NCBI GenBank assembly: GCA_022414725.1
Contig: CM039463.1
Coordinates: 59,400,326-59,464,325 of the forward strand
Length of the DNA: 64,000 nucleotides
DNA from: Microglena sp. YARC
Taxonomy: Eukaryota > Chlorophyta > Chlorophyceae > Chlamydomonadales > Chlamydomonadaceae
Reading direction: 5' to 3'
Shown one piece after another: positions 42,200 to 52,850 of this stretch. The notes beneath the pieces are model-generated. The model worked only from the letters and a program-made list of their open reading frames with translations. It searched no databases and had not been told where the DNA came from. The number at the start of each line of letters is the position of its first letter. Within the stretch, counting starts at the first letter, position 1. The position numbers and the translations under genes are program-made.

Positions 42200-43500
42200 G
42201 AGTGTGGTGGTGGTGGTGGTGGTGGTGGCGGATATGGAATTGTTTAAAAGCTAGCAACAAAACGAAAAGTTATGAAAACAAACAACAAAACAAACGACAA
42301 GACAAACAACAAATCAAAATAATGTACCTCTTGATGCCTGCAATGGTGGGTGGGTATAAATGTACAGGTTTGATAACAAACAACAGTTCAAACAAATTTT
42401 AATGTATGACCAATGGCGACCTCGATTTTTCAGCGAGCAGCGTGATTTGACTTTTTTTGCGTCAAAAAAGGGCCGAATTGGTTCAACAGTTCAAACAAAT
42501 TTTACAGCAAAATGGTTTGAAACAAACAACAATAAAAAGAGTTTTGAGAGCAAAACAGTGTATCTGTGATGCCTGCAATGGTGGGTGGGTATGAAAGCAC
42601 AGGTTTGAAAACAAACAACAATCAAAAAAGTTTAAACAAACAACAATTCAAAAAGGTTTGAAAACAAACAATAACAACAATTCAAAAAGGTTTGAAACAA
42701 ACAAACAATCCAAAAAGGTTTGAAACAAAAAAAAACAACAATCCAAAAAAGGTTTGAAACAAAACAACAATCAAAAAGGTTTGAAACAAACAACAATCCA
42801 AAAAAGGTTTGGGAAAAAACAACAATTCAAAAAGGTTTTGAAACAAACAACAATTCAAAAAGGTATTTTGAAACAAACAACAATGTCAAAAGGTTTGACA
42901 AACAAAACAACATCCAAAAAAGGTTTGAAACAAACAACAATCAAAAAAGGGTCTTGAAACATAACAACAATTCCAAAAAGGTTTGAAAACAAACAAACAA
43001 TTTCAAAAAGGTTGTTGAAAACAAACAACAAATTCAAAAAGGTTTTGGGAAACAAACAACAATTCAAAAGGTCTTGAAACAAAACAAAACCAATCAAAAA
43101 GGAAACAAACAACAACTTCCAAAAGGTTTGAAACAAACAAACAAAACAAAGGTTGAACACAATTCAAAAAGGTTTTGAAACAAAAATCCTAGTTTGAAAA
43201 ACAGGTTTCAATTCAAAAAGGTTTGACAACAAACAACAATTCAAAAAGTGAAAACAAACACCCAATTGAAAAAACAACAATTCAAAAAGGTTTGACAACA
43301 ATCACATCAAAAAAGGTTTGACAACAACAAACACGAAAAACGTTTGAGTTTTTGAACTAACAATTCAAAAAGGTAACTTCAAACAATTTGAAACAAACAA
43401 ACTGTTTGACTGTGACCCTGCAATGGTGGGTGGGTATATAAATGGACAGGTTTTAAAAGAAACAACAAACAAAAAGGGTTATGAAACAAACAATGAAACA
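42200..43500. repeat. ~28-bp AAACAACAATTCAAAAAGGTTTG array
   Basis: Dozens of imperfect units of AACAAACAACAATTCAAAAAGGTTTGA. Between them, near 42340, 42570 and 43420, is CTGCAATGGTGGGTGGGTAT, which on the minus strand is a pyrimidine-rich acceptor (CCACCATTGCAG|) followed by GCATCA, resembling the end of E3. The Lys/Gln/Asn-rich open frames are artefacts. Confidence 0.88.
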
Positions 43501-43523
43501 AACGACAAAACAGAAAAATGTAC

Positions 43524-43650
43524 TGTGACTCCTGCAGATGGCCAGCAGCTCAGGTGCGTGTGCAAATGAGAATCTGTAGCCAGGGTTGCTGGCCACAGGC
43601 AAGTAGCAAACCAGCTGAGCGACAACAGATTCATAAAGAAAGCGACAGGG
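43524..43650 (-). CDS. E3 (approximate): region before the rhodanese domain
   Basis: The most protein-like copy of the array encodes ESVVAQLVCYLPVASNPGYR, then FSFAHAPELLAICRSH, and reaches a donor CACA|GTACAT whose phase 1 fits E4. The start is uncertain: the usual acceptor of the array (CCCCAG| followed by AVNDSF) is altered in this copy, so the 5' part may come from an upstream copy. By position it matches the segment before the rhodanese domain in CAS/TROL, but I see no clear membrane helix in it alone. Confidence 0.5.
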
Positions 43651-46600
43651 TGAGAGGGTAGCGCCCAGGGGCATAGGCCACTGAGCGAACAATGGTCAGT
43701 GGTGGTGGGTGCGATGGTCCGTTCTTGGTGGTGTGGTTTTGTGCTGTGTTATAAATGAGGCGTGCCTGAGATCTGTCTAGCCAAGGGGGGTGCTGGTCCA
43801 CAGGTGGTGTGGGGGTTGGCGTGGTGGGTCGGAAGTAGCGGGGTTGGTTGAAAACCAGCTTGAGCGACAACAGATTCAAAAGAGTCGTTCACTGATGGTT
43901 TGGCCTGGGGTAGGGATCACATGAGGGCGGTGGTGGGTGTGGGTATGGTGGTGGTGGTGGTGGTGGTTGTACTCCTTGGGCTGTGCTTTGGTGCGTGTGT
44001 GATGAGATCTGTAGCCAGGGGGTGCTGGTCCACAGGCAAGTAGCTAACCAGCTGAGCAACAACAGATTCAAAAGAGTCGTTCAAGGTGGTGTGTGTGGTG
44101 GTGTGGTGGCTAGGGCCTGGGGTAGATCACATGAGGGCGGTGTGGTGGGTGTGGGTATGGTGGTGGTGGTGGTTGGTGGTGGGGGGGGAGGGGATTTTGC
44201 GTGTGATGAGATCTGTAGCCAGGGGGTGCTGGCCACAGATTTTTTAAGTAGCAAACCATTGGGCTGACGACAACAGATTCAAAAGAGTCGTCACTGTTTG
44301 AAGTGGCTGGGGTAGGGAACACATGAGGGCGGTGGTGGTGGCTGTGGGTATGTGGTGTGGTGGTTGGTGGTGGGTGCAGGGGGTGTGGTCCACAGGCAAG
44401 TGATAGGCGAAAAGAATTCAAAAGAGTCGTTCACCGGCCTGGGGTAGAGCCGGTGGTGGGTGTGGGTATGGTGGTGGTGGTGGTGGTGGTGGGTGCGTGT
44501 GTGATGAGATCTGTAGCCAGGGGGTGCTGGTCCACAGGCAAGTAGCTAACCAGCTGAGCGACAACAGATTCAAAAGAGTCGTTTCACGCCACAATTTTAT
44601 TTGTCTGGAGGCCTGGGGTAGGGATTCACATGAGGGCAGTTGGGCGTGTGGTGTGGGTGTGGTATGGTGGTGGTGGTGTTTGGTGGTGGTGGGTGTGTGA
44701 TGTAGCATGAATCTGTAGGCAGGAGCAGGAAGAACGGTGGCTGCAGTAACCACAGGGCAGTTAATAGTCGCAACCCAGCTGAGCGACACAGATTCAAAAG
44801 AGTCGTTTCACCGGCCTGGGGTAGGGAAAAGAGGGTAGGGGTGGTGGGTGTGGGTATGGTGGTGGTGGTGGTGGTGGTGGTGGTGGGTTTGTGTGACGGG
44901 GCTGTGATTGTAAGCATGTGGTGCTGGTCAACCTGGGGAAGTTTATTTAGCCTATCCAGCTGAGGGCACAACAGTATATTGTATGCGCAAATCGGATGAT
45001 CTGTCTCAGCGCTCTGTGGGGTTAGATTGGATACACATGAAGGGCGGTGGTGGGTGTGGGTATGAGATGGTGGTAGGTTTGGTTGGTGGGTGCGTGTGTA
45101 GTAAGAGATTTTAGCTCAGGGGTGCTCGGAGTTCCACGGCAAGGTAGCTAGCAGCTGAGCGACAACAGATTCAAAAGTCGTTTCAACGCTGGTCTGGGTA
45201 TGGGATTCAATGAGGGCGGTGGTGGGTGTGGGTATGGTGGCGTGTGGGTTGGTGTGGTGGTGCGTGTGTGATGAGATTGTAGCCAGGGGGTGCTGGTCCA
45301 CAGGCAAAGTAGGCTAACACGCTGAGCAACAACAGATCAAGAGAGTCGTTCACGCTGGGGTAGGGATCAATGAGGGGCGGTGGTTGGGTGTGGGTATGGT
45401 GGTGGTGTTGGTGGTGGGTGCGTGTGTGATGAGATCTGTAGCCAGGGGGTGCTGGTCCACAGGCAATCGCAAACCAGCTGAGCGACACAGATTCGAAAAG
45501 AGTCGTTCACGGCCTGGGGTAGGGAACACAAGAAGGGTGGGTGGTGGGTGGTGGGTATGGTGGGTGGGTGGTGGTGGTGGTGGTGGTGGGTGTGTGTGTG
45601 ATGAGATTCTGTAGCAGGGGGTGCTTGGGTCCACCAGGCAAGTAGCTAACCACTGAGCGACAACAGATTCAAAAGAGTCGTTCACGGCTGGGGTAGGGAT
45701 CACATGAGGGCGGTGGTGGGTGTGGGTATGGTGTGGTGGTGTTGGTGGTGGGTGGCGTGTTGATGAGATCTGTAAGCCACGGGGGTGCTGGTCACAAGGC
45801 AAGTAGCTAACCAGCTTGAGCGAAACAGATTCAACAAGCAAGTCGTTTCACGGGCCTGGGGTAGGGATCACATGAGGGCGGTGGGTGGGGTATGGGTATG
45901 GGTGGTGGTGGTGGTGGTGGGTGCGTGTGTGATGAGATCTGTAGCCAGGGGGTGCTGGTCACAGAGCAAGAGATCAGCTGACAACAACCAGATTCAAAAG
46001 GTCGTTCACACGGCTGGGGGTAAACGGGAATCACTGAGGGCGGTGGTGGGTTGGGGTATGGTGTGGTGGGTGGTGGTGGTGGCTGCGTGTCGATGGATCT
46101 GTGCCAGGGGGCTGCCGGTCAAGAGAAGTAGCTAACTGCAGCTGAGCACAACAGTATTAGAGTCGTTCACGCTGGGGTAGGGATACATGGATGCGGTGGT
46201 GGCTGTGGGTATGGTGGTGGTGGTGGGTGGTGGTGGGTGGTGTCGTGGATGAGACTTCTCGTAGCAGGCGGTCTGCGGTCTACAGGCAAGTAGCAACCGC
46301 TGCGCACAACGATTCCAACAAGATCGTTCACGAGGCCTGGGGTACGGGACACATTGAGGCGCGTGGTGGGTGTGGTACTGGTGGTCGGTGTTGGGTGGTT
46401 GGGGTTGCTGTGCTGATGAGAATCTTTGTCGCGCAGGGGTGGCTGGTCCCAAAGGCAGTAGCTATACCAGCCTGAGCGACAACCATTCAAAAGAGCGTTA
46501 CGCTGGGGTAGGGATCACATGAGGGCGGTGGTGGGTGTGGGTATGGGTGGTGGTGGTGGTGGTGGGTGCGTGTGTGATGAGATCTGTAGCCAGGGGGTGC

Positions 46601-47600
46601 TGGTCCACAGGCAAGTAGCTAACCAGCTGAGCAACAACAGATTCAAAAGTCGTTTTCACCCTGGCCTGGGGTAGGAACACATGAAGGGCGGTGGTGGTGT
46701 GGGTTCTGGTGGTGGTTTGGTGGTGGTGGTGGGTGCGTGTGTGATGAGATTGTAGCCAGGGGCGTGCTGGTCCAAGGCAACCACGTAGCTAACCAGCTGA
46801 GCGACAACAGATTCAAAAGAGTCGTTCACGGCCTGGGGTAGGGATAACATGAGGGGGTGGTGGGTGTGGTATGGGTGGTGGTGGTTGGGTGCGTGTGTGA
46901 TGAGATCTGTAGCAGGGGTTGCTGGTCCACAGGCAAGTAGCTAACCAGCTGAGCAACAACAGATTCAAAGAGTCGTTCACGGCTGGGGTAGGGACACATG
47001 AGGTGCGGTGGTGGGGTGTGGGTATGGTGGTGGTGGTGCGTGGTGGCGGTTTTGCGTTGTGTTGATGAGATTCTGTGCAGGGGTTGCTGGTCCCAGGACA
47101 AGTAGCTAAACCAGCTGGAGCAACAAAGATTCAAAACAGAGTCGTTCACGGCCTGGGGTAGGGAACACAAGAGTGTGGGTGGTGGGTGTGGGTATGGTGG
47201 TGGTGTTTTTGTGGAGGGATGCGTGGTGTGATGAGATCTGTAGCCAGGGGGTGCTGGTCCACAGGCAAGTAGCTAACCAGCTGAGGCAAAAGAACAGATT
47301 CAAAAGAGTCGTTCACGTGGGGTAGGGATCACATGAGGGCGGTGGTGGGTGTGGGTATTGGTGGTGGTGTTGGTGTGGGTGCGTGTGTGATAGAGATCTG
47401 TAGCCAGGGTGTGCTGGTCTACAGGCAAGTAGCTACGCAGTCTAGGCGACAACATGATTCAAAGATCGTTTCACGGCCTGGGGTAGGATACATGAGGGCG
47501 GTGGTGGGTGTGGGTATGGTGGTTGTGGTGGTGGTGCGTGCGTGTGTGATGAGATCTGTAGCCAGGGGGTGCTGGTCCATGGCCTGGGGTAGGGATCACA
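43650..47600 (-). repeat. ~150-200-bp array of E3-like exon copies, about 23
   Basis: Each unit has on the minus strand CCCTACCCCAG|GCCGTGAACGA, then TCTTTTGAATCTGTTGTCGC, CAGCTGGTTAGC and GTGGACCAGCACCCCCTGGC, then GTG-rich filler. That is an acceptor followed by up to 30 codons (AVNDSFESVVAQLVSYLPVD). Copies are seen near 43771, 44006, 44211, 44508, 44707, 44905, 45108, 45285, 45433, 45605 and so on to 47559. Many carry single-base indels. A poly-G run of about 100 bp follows at 47675-47780. Confidence 0.92.
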
Positions 47601-47704
47601 GGTGGGTGGTGGTGGGTGAGCGTGTGTACAATTGGTGGTGTGTGTGTGTGTGTGTGGTGTGTTGGTGTTGTAGGGAGGGGGGGGGGGGGGGGGGGGGGGG
47701 GGGT

Positions 47705-47761
<57 letters not shown>

Positions 47762-47939
47762 GTGGGGGGGGGGGGAGGGGGTAAGAAGACGCAGTGGCGT
47801 GGTGGGTGAATGTGTGTAAGTTGTGTTTGGTGTTCAGTGGTGGGGCAAGTTAGTGGTGGTGGTGGTTGTTGTGGTGGGTGCGTGTAGTGTGGTGGGTGAG
47901 TGGTGGGTGCATATAGTGGTGGTAAATCATGAATACCAA

Positions 47940-48785
47940 AATATTTACCCCAATACTTTATTTACCCCGATTATTTACCCAAATACAGGAAAACATTCTT
48001 AATCAATACACTGCACACTGAATAGTTTTTTTCTTCAAATCGTGAAAGTGGATTTTTCCTAGCTCTGTGCTTCTAAGCTCTCCGAGGGCAGCGTATTAGT
48101 GCTTTTTATAGCTTTGTTATAGCTTTTTGACGCTTTAAGGGGTACATTTAGGGCAAAAATAACACTTTGTTTTATCATTTCTAAGGCGATATTTTCGCAA
48201 AATGAGGCAAAACTAGCGATCGCTATGTATAGCGGTTAGAACAAAGCCTGCAAGCCTGTCCCCCATTATGGTACCCAATTATTTTACCCGTATATATATT
48301 TACCCCATACTTCCCCAAATAATTTAAATATTTTAAATATTTACCCATATTACCCCAAAACACTATTTTCAACCCAGACAAGGAATACGCCTTTCTTGAA
48401 GTTCAATCTCACCAGCACATTGTCACAGATGTTGCTCTTTGATCACCCAAATCGCTTTTTCTATTTATCAAATATAAATAATTTACCACCAATACATTAT
48501 TTACCCAATACATTATTTACCCCAATAACTTGCCGATACAGTTAATTTACCCTATACATTATTTACCCAATGACTTGCCCAAATACATTATTTACACCAA
48601 TTATGTTACCCATTATTTACCCAAATAGAGGAGTTAAAAAATTTCCCCCCTTTTAAAAATTCATGCAGTCACCAGCGCACTTGTCCCCATTATTTACACC
48701 CAAACAGGAATAAGCTTTATTGATCAACCACCCTGCGCACTGGTCCGCCCATTATTTACAACCAAAACAGGAATACTTTATTGAT
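47940..48785. repeat. ATTATTTACCC-rich intron with E2 donor copies
   Basis: AT-rich repeats of CAATACATTATTTACCC type. Degenerate copies of the E2 end and donor (TCACCAGCACA..GTC.GAGATGTTG, antisense) lie at about 48408-48440 and 48666-48760, with the flanking AGGAATAC.CTTTATTGATCAA. Confidence 0.75.
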
Positions 48786-48793
48786 CAACTCAC

Positions 48794-49835
48794 CAGCACA
48801 CCGTCGGAGATGTTGGTATCGGCGCCCAAAACAGCCGTAGTGGAAGAATCAGTGACAGCTTCCATCTTACTGGAGAGAGCATCTTCAACAGACTCAACCT
48901 TTTCCGCAGCTGAGCTTCCCATTTCAGAAAAACTGGTGCTGGTGTTGGTCTTGAGTTCAGCAGCCTGATCTGAGAGCCTTTCAAATTTGGCTGGGATGTC
49001 TAGGCTGGTGGGGGGCTCTGGAACTGTCTCCGGGACAGCTGTCTGGCCTGCCTCCACTCCTGCCTTAGTGGCCTTGGTTCTTTTCGGAGACGGACCTCAC
49101 TACTGGCTCCCTTGGCTTTGGTTGCGGTTTCGGAGACAGCCTCACCACTGCTCCGTGGCTTTGGTTTGTGGTTTCAAAGACGGCCTTCACCACTGGCTCC
49201 GTGGCTTTGGTCGCGGTTTCTGAGACAGCCTCCACCACTGGCTCTGTGGCTTTGGTTGTGGTTTCGGAGACAGTCTCAACCACTGGCTCGGAGCCGTGGG
49301 TATGGTTTCCGGTAGACAGCCTCCACCACTGGCTTGGTGGCCTTGGGTATGGTCTCGGAGGCAGCCTCGACCACTGGCTCGGTGGCCTTAGAAATGGTTT
49401 CGGAGACGGCCTCCACCACAGTGTCAGCAACTTTGGTTGTGGTCTCGAGGGGAGCAACAGACCCCACGATTGAATCAGCGGCTTTGCTGGTTTCGGAGAT
49501 GGCCTCCACAATGGTATCAGCAACTTTGGTTGCGGTTTCGGCAACAGACCCAACAATTGAATCAGCGGCTTTGCTGGTTTCGGAGATGGCCTCCAAAACG
49601 GTATCAGCGGCTGTGTTGGTTTCGGAGACGGCCTGCACCACTGGCTCACTAGGGACATCAACCACTGCCACAGGGGGGCTTTCAGCTACAACCTCAGCTA
49701 CAGGAGTGCTATCAGCTACAACCTCAGCTACAGGGCTCGCAGCCATGGGGATATCCTTGGGAACCTGGTCGGAAGCTGCAGAGCTGATGAGTGGCTCGGC
49801 AGTTGTCTCAGTAGCACGCAGCTTCATGCTGGGTC
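48794..49835 (-). CDS. E2: N-terminal helical repeat region
   Basis: The acceptor TTTGGTCTGCAG| at 49836 precedes PSMKLRATETTAEPL; the donor CTG|GTGAGT at 48793 follows DTNISDGVL in phase 0. In between are 15-residue repeats of VVEAVSETTTKATEP and SIVGSVAETATKVADTI type, then SDQAAELKTNTSTSFSEMGS. The Ala/Thr/Val helical repeats resemble the lumenal N-terminal half of CAS. The frame breaks near 49308 (an extra base in GGTTTCCGGTAG) and again near 49100-49150, so two or more indels are present, which are either assembly errors or real damage. Confidence 0.7.
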
Positions 49836-49917
49836 CTGCAGACCAAAGATTTAGCAGCGCACATTGAGGGTGGACATGGAGAGCTATACTACTACATTTG
49901 TGTTGCAAATGTTGCAA

Positions 49918-50530
49918 AATGTGTGTGTGTGTGTGTGTGTGTTTGTGTGTGTGTCTGTGTGTGTGAGAGTGTGTGAGTAATATTCAATGTCACCCAGGCC
50001 AATATTGTACTGGCCCAAACTTGTTATTTAACCTACTATGTTTGTGTAACCTACTATATTTATGTAACCTACTTGGCAACCTACTATATAACCTACTATG
50101 CATTTACACAGGCCAAAACTTGTTATTTAACCTGCTATATCTTTATAAACCTTACTACCCATTTGTATAACCTACTACATAACATACGACGCATTTTTAT
50201 GACCTACTTTATAACCTACTACATATTTTTATAACCTACTATGTAACCTACTACCCATTTATATAACTTACTACATAACATACGACGCATTTGTATAACC
50301 TACTTTATAACCCACTACATATTTGTATAACCTACTATGTAACCTACTACCCATTTGTATAACTTACTACATAACATACGACGCATTAGTATAACCTACT
50401 ATATAACCTACTACCCATTTATATAACTTAGTACACAACATACGACGCATTTGTATAACCTACTATATAACCTACTACATTTTTGTATGACCTACTATAT
50501 TTGTATAGCCTGTAATATTTGTATTGTTTC
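49918..50530. repeat. (TG)n tract and ~75-bp TATAACCTACTA array
   Basis: A GTGTGT microsatellite (49921-49978) is followed by units of TATAACCTACTACCCATTTG...ACATACGACGCATTTG repeated about six times. Confidence 0.9.
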
Positions 50531-50799
50531 AAACAACCGAAGTGGGAACTCATTACTTATTGAAACCAACAACAACATACATCGCGAAGGCCCATTTCCA
50601 ACATAACTTTCACACCTGAGCGTCTCACTGGCGTCGCACCGAGTTGCTCAATCCACACAAAAAAGACACACCAAGTCACAAACAAACGACAAGACACAAA
50701 AAAAAGTGGCTCACCATGGCAAAAAATGATGCTTTTTTATGATGCTTTTTTTTGCTTTTTGCTTTTTTTCTCTGTCGTATGCAGCACACTTCCGCTTTG

Positions 50800-50960
50800 T
50801 TGGGGACCAGTTAACCAAACCAAACCAAGCCAAACCAAACCAAACCAAGCCCAACACCAAGTTAACCAAAACCAAACAAACCAAGCCAAGCCAAACCAAG
50901 CCAACACCAAGTTAACCAAACCAAACCAAGCCAAACCAAACCAAACCAAGCCAAACATAT
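50800..50960. repeat. CCAAACCAAG simple repeat
   Basis: CCAAACCAAACCAAGCCAA units are interrupted by AACACCAAGTTAACC. This is intron or upstream sequence of the CAS/TROL-like gene; minus-strand Leu/Trp/Phe-rich frames are artefacts. Confidence 0.9.
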
Positions 50961-51099
50961 TTTTAAGTTGTGTGTGTCCCTTCTATCAGCCCCTCCTACC
51001 TAAGGTTCATCTTGACTGTTGGAGGATCAGAGCTCTTTTTCACAATCAGTCAAAAACAAACAGAAAAGTGACTTTGATCAAATCCAAATGTAAGACCAC

Positions 51100-52850
51100 A
51101 AATGGATAGAGCTCGTCGAGGGGGTCACTTTAGACCCTTCATTGACCCCCTAATTATAATTTCTGAATGAGAAATGTGCTTTTTTCTTTGGGGGGGGGGG
51201 GGGGGGGGGGGGGAGGCAGATTACAAAAACTTCCGACGTAGGTATATGAAAAAAACTTCCTCACTACCCCCAGGAAAAAAGACAGGCAACGTCACAACCA
51301 AACAGAAAAGTACAAAAAAAGTGGCTCACCATGTTGACGGTGGATGGGACCCTGAATCCTGAGGCCCTGCAGAACATGTGTGAAAATTGGTTTGAAGAAG
51401 GTTGACATTCAGGTCAGAACTCTGGCAGAGTTGGTTGGTTATTGGTTGAGAATCGCAACTTTCATACAATTTGGTTGTTTACGCTTTCCCACGGGGCGTG
51501 GGGTTGAAGGAAGCTTCCCCTTCGCTTGCATTGACGAATGGTTACTGCTGGTTTGGCTTTTGCAGACTGCTACTGCGCCTGAGATCTGACTACCGCGCGA
51601 CAGCGCGGAGGAAAAGTTCTCGGCCTCTTCCAATGTGGCAGGTGGGCAATCGTGAACCTAGCAACAGGTTTGAACCCACGACCTGTCAGTCAAAGCTGGT
51701 ACTACAATATCAACCAAACCTGTGCTCTGATATTAGATTGGACATGCAAGTCCTATGTGTTGGGTTTAGGGTGAACGAGGACACCACACCACATCACACC
51801 AGACGCCCCTCCCCCCTCCAAACCAACCCACCCCAACCCACACAGGCTCCCATTACCTCCCCACCACACCCCAACCCCCATTTCCACTCCCATGCCAACC
51901 CCCCCACCCGCTGCAAACCCCATTCACTCCCACACCCACTCCACCCGCATCCCCCACCCCCTCCCACTCCACACCCCCACCAGCTAACCCATACACACAC
52001 ACACACACCCTCCAACTCCCCACCACCCAACCCCATACACTCCCCTCCACTCCAACCCCTCACCCCACCACCCAACTGATCCGACCAACCCCAGAGCCCT
52101 GGCCCCAAATGGCTCCCCCTTCCACCCATCCACTGTCGCTCTTCGACGAAAATGACCTGATTCGACGAAGCGCTTTGAAGTCCATGAGGTGAAGACGTAT
52201 CACTGTACGAAGATTGGAACATTCCATGTTGGTGGTCTCGGCTGTCGATCTCGACCGATTTCTTTACGTCTACTGCTCTTTACCCGAAGTTGCGGCAGGG
52301 CACTTGAGTCGAGAAGCGATACCCATGGTCAATGAACGGATGAATGAGCGGATGGGCAGATGGATGGGTCTGGGGAAAGGGGTGGGCAGATATGCAAGAT
52401 TGACGGTACCATGCAAGTATCGAGATACGGTAGTAGTAGAATATACCCATCCCACCCAAGCCATCGTGACGAACGAGCGCGTGCGCATGGGTCTATTGTC
52501 GGCAACGGGGGGAGGGGGGGAGTAATTGGGTCGATACTTTTGCCATGCACGCCTGGAGGACATCAGGAGGACACTTACATGGTAGTAGGGATTGTCGATT
52601 CCACCCAACCCAACCCAACTCAACCCATACCAACCCATTCCAAGCTTAAGGCTTACAATCTGGACTTTTTGTTGAGCTCCGGAAAGGCGCATGGAGCCCC
52701 CTCGTCGAAGCGAGCGCTGTACAAGCATGCCGCTCATTATGACCTGTAGTGTGTTGTTTAGTTTGTGGGGTGTGTTGGTGAGGCGGTCACAGCTGCCGTG
52801 AGTGCTTTGTGTCGAATCTCCAGACTGCAAGTAAAGGAATCCCGAACTTA
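51100..52850 (+). other. low-complexity region with weak plus-strand exon candidates
   Basis: C-rich CCCCACC tracts dominate 51780-52080. Possible plus-strand coding pieces are SLFDENDLIRRSALKSM (about 52138-52190, next to a donor-like GAG|GTGAAG), VSAVDLDRFLYVYCSLPEVA (52227-52290), and a possible terminal exon KAYNLDFLLSSGKAHGAPSS ending YKHAAHYDL-stop at 52749. They are in different frames and I cannot join them or name a family. A poly-G run sits at about 51190-51213. Confidence 0.25.
51330..51366 (-). CDS. possible E1 mini-exon (37 bp)
   Basis: It lies between TGTTCTGCAG| and the donor CAACATG|GTGAGC. A copy of the donor with flanking GTGGCTCACCATGG occurs at about 50708-50722, the same boundary-copy pattern seen in the rest of the gene. 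The reading frame that fits E2 is not convincing as a transit peptide, and the true start codon is not identified. Confidence 0.3.

Larger units (their letters stand above)
26626..51366 (-). other. gene model: CAS/TROL-like thylakoid rhodanese-domain protein, 7-8 exons, about 25 kb
   Basis: Exons on the minus strand join as E2 (phase 0) to E3 (phase 1) to E4 (phase 2) to E5 (phase 0) to E6 (0) to E7 (0) to E8, and every junction from E3 on keeps frame with GT-AG borders. The assembled protein of about 1,500 residues has the order of plant CAS and TROL proteins: N-terminal helical region, membrane segment, inactive rhodanese fold, then tail. CAS is a thylakoid Ca2+-responsive phosphoprotein; TROL anchors ferredoxin-NADP reductase (FNR) in thylakoids through a C-terminal ITEP motif, which I do not see here. 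The homology is from remembered family features and was not searched. Its introns are filled with boundary-containing tandem arrays. A transit peptide was not placed with confidence. Confidence 0.75.

Noticed and set aside
42682..43160. Lys/Asn/Gln-rich and Phe/Leu-rich ORFs
   Set aside because: They arise from the 28-bp AAACAACAATTC repeat.
47333..47819. 158-codon Gly-rich ORF
   Set aside because: It is generated by the poly-G run and the E3 array filler.
51650..51735. Possible tRNA on the minus strand (GGTTCAAACC)
   Set aside because: A B-box-like match is present but there is no acceptable A box, and the stems do not pair.
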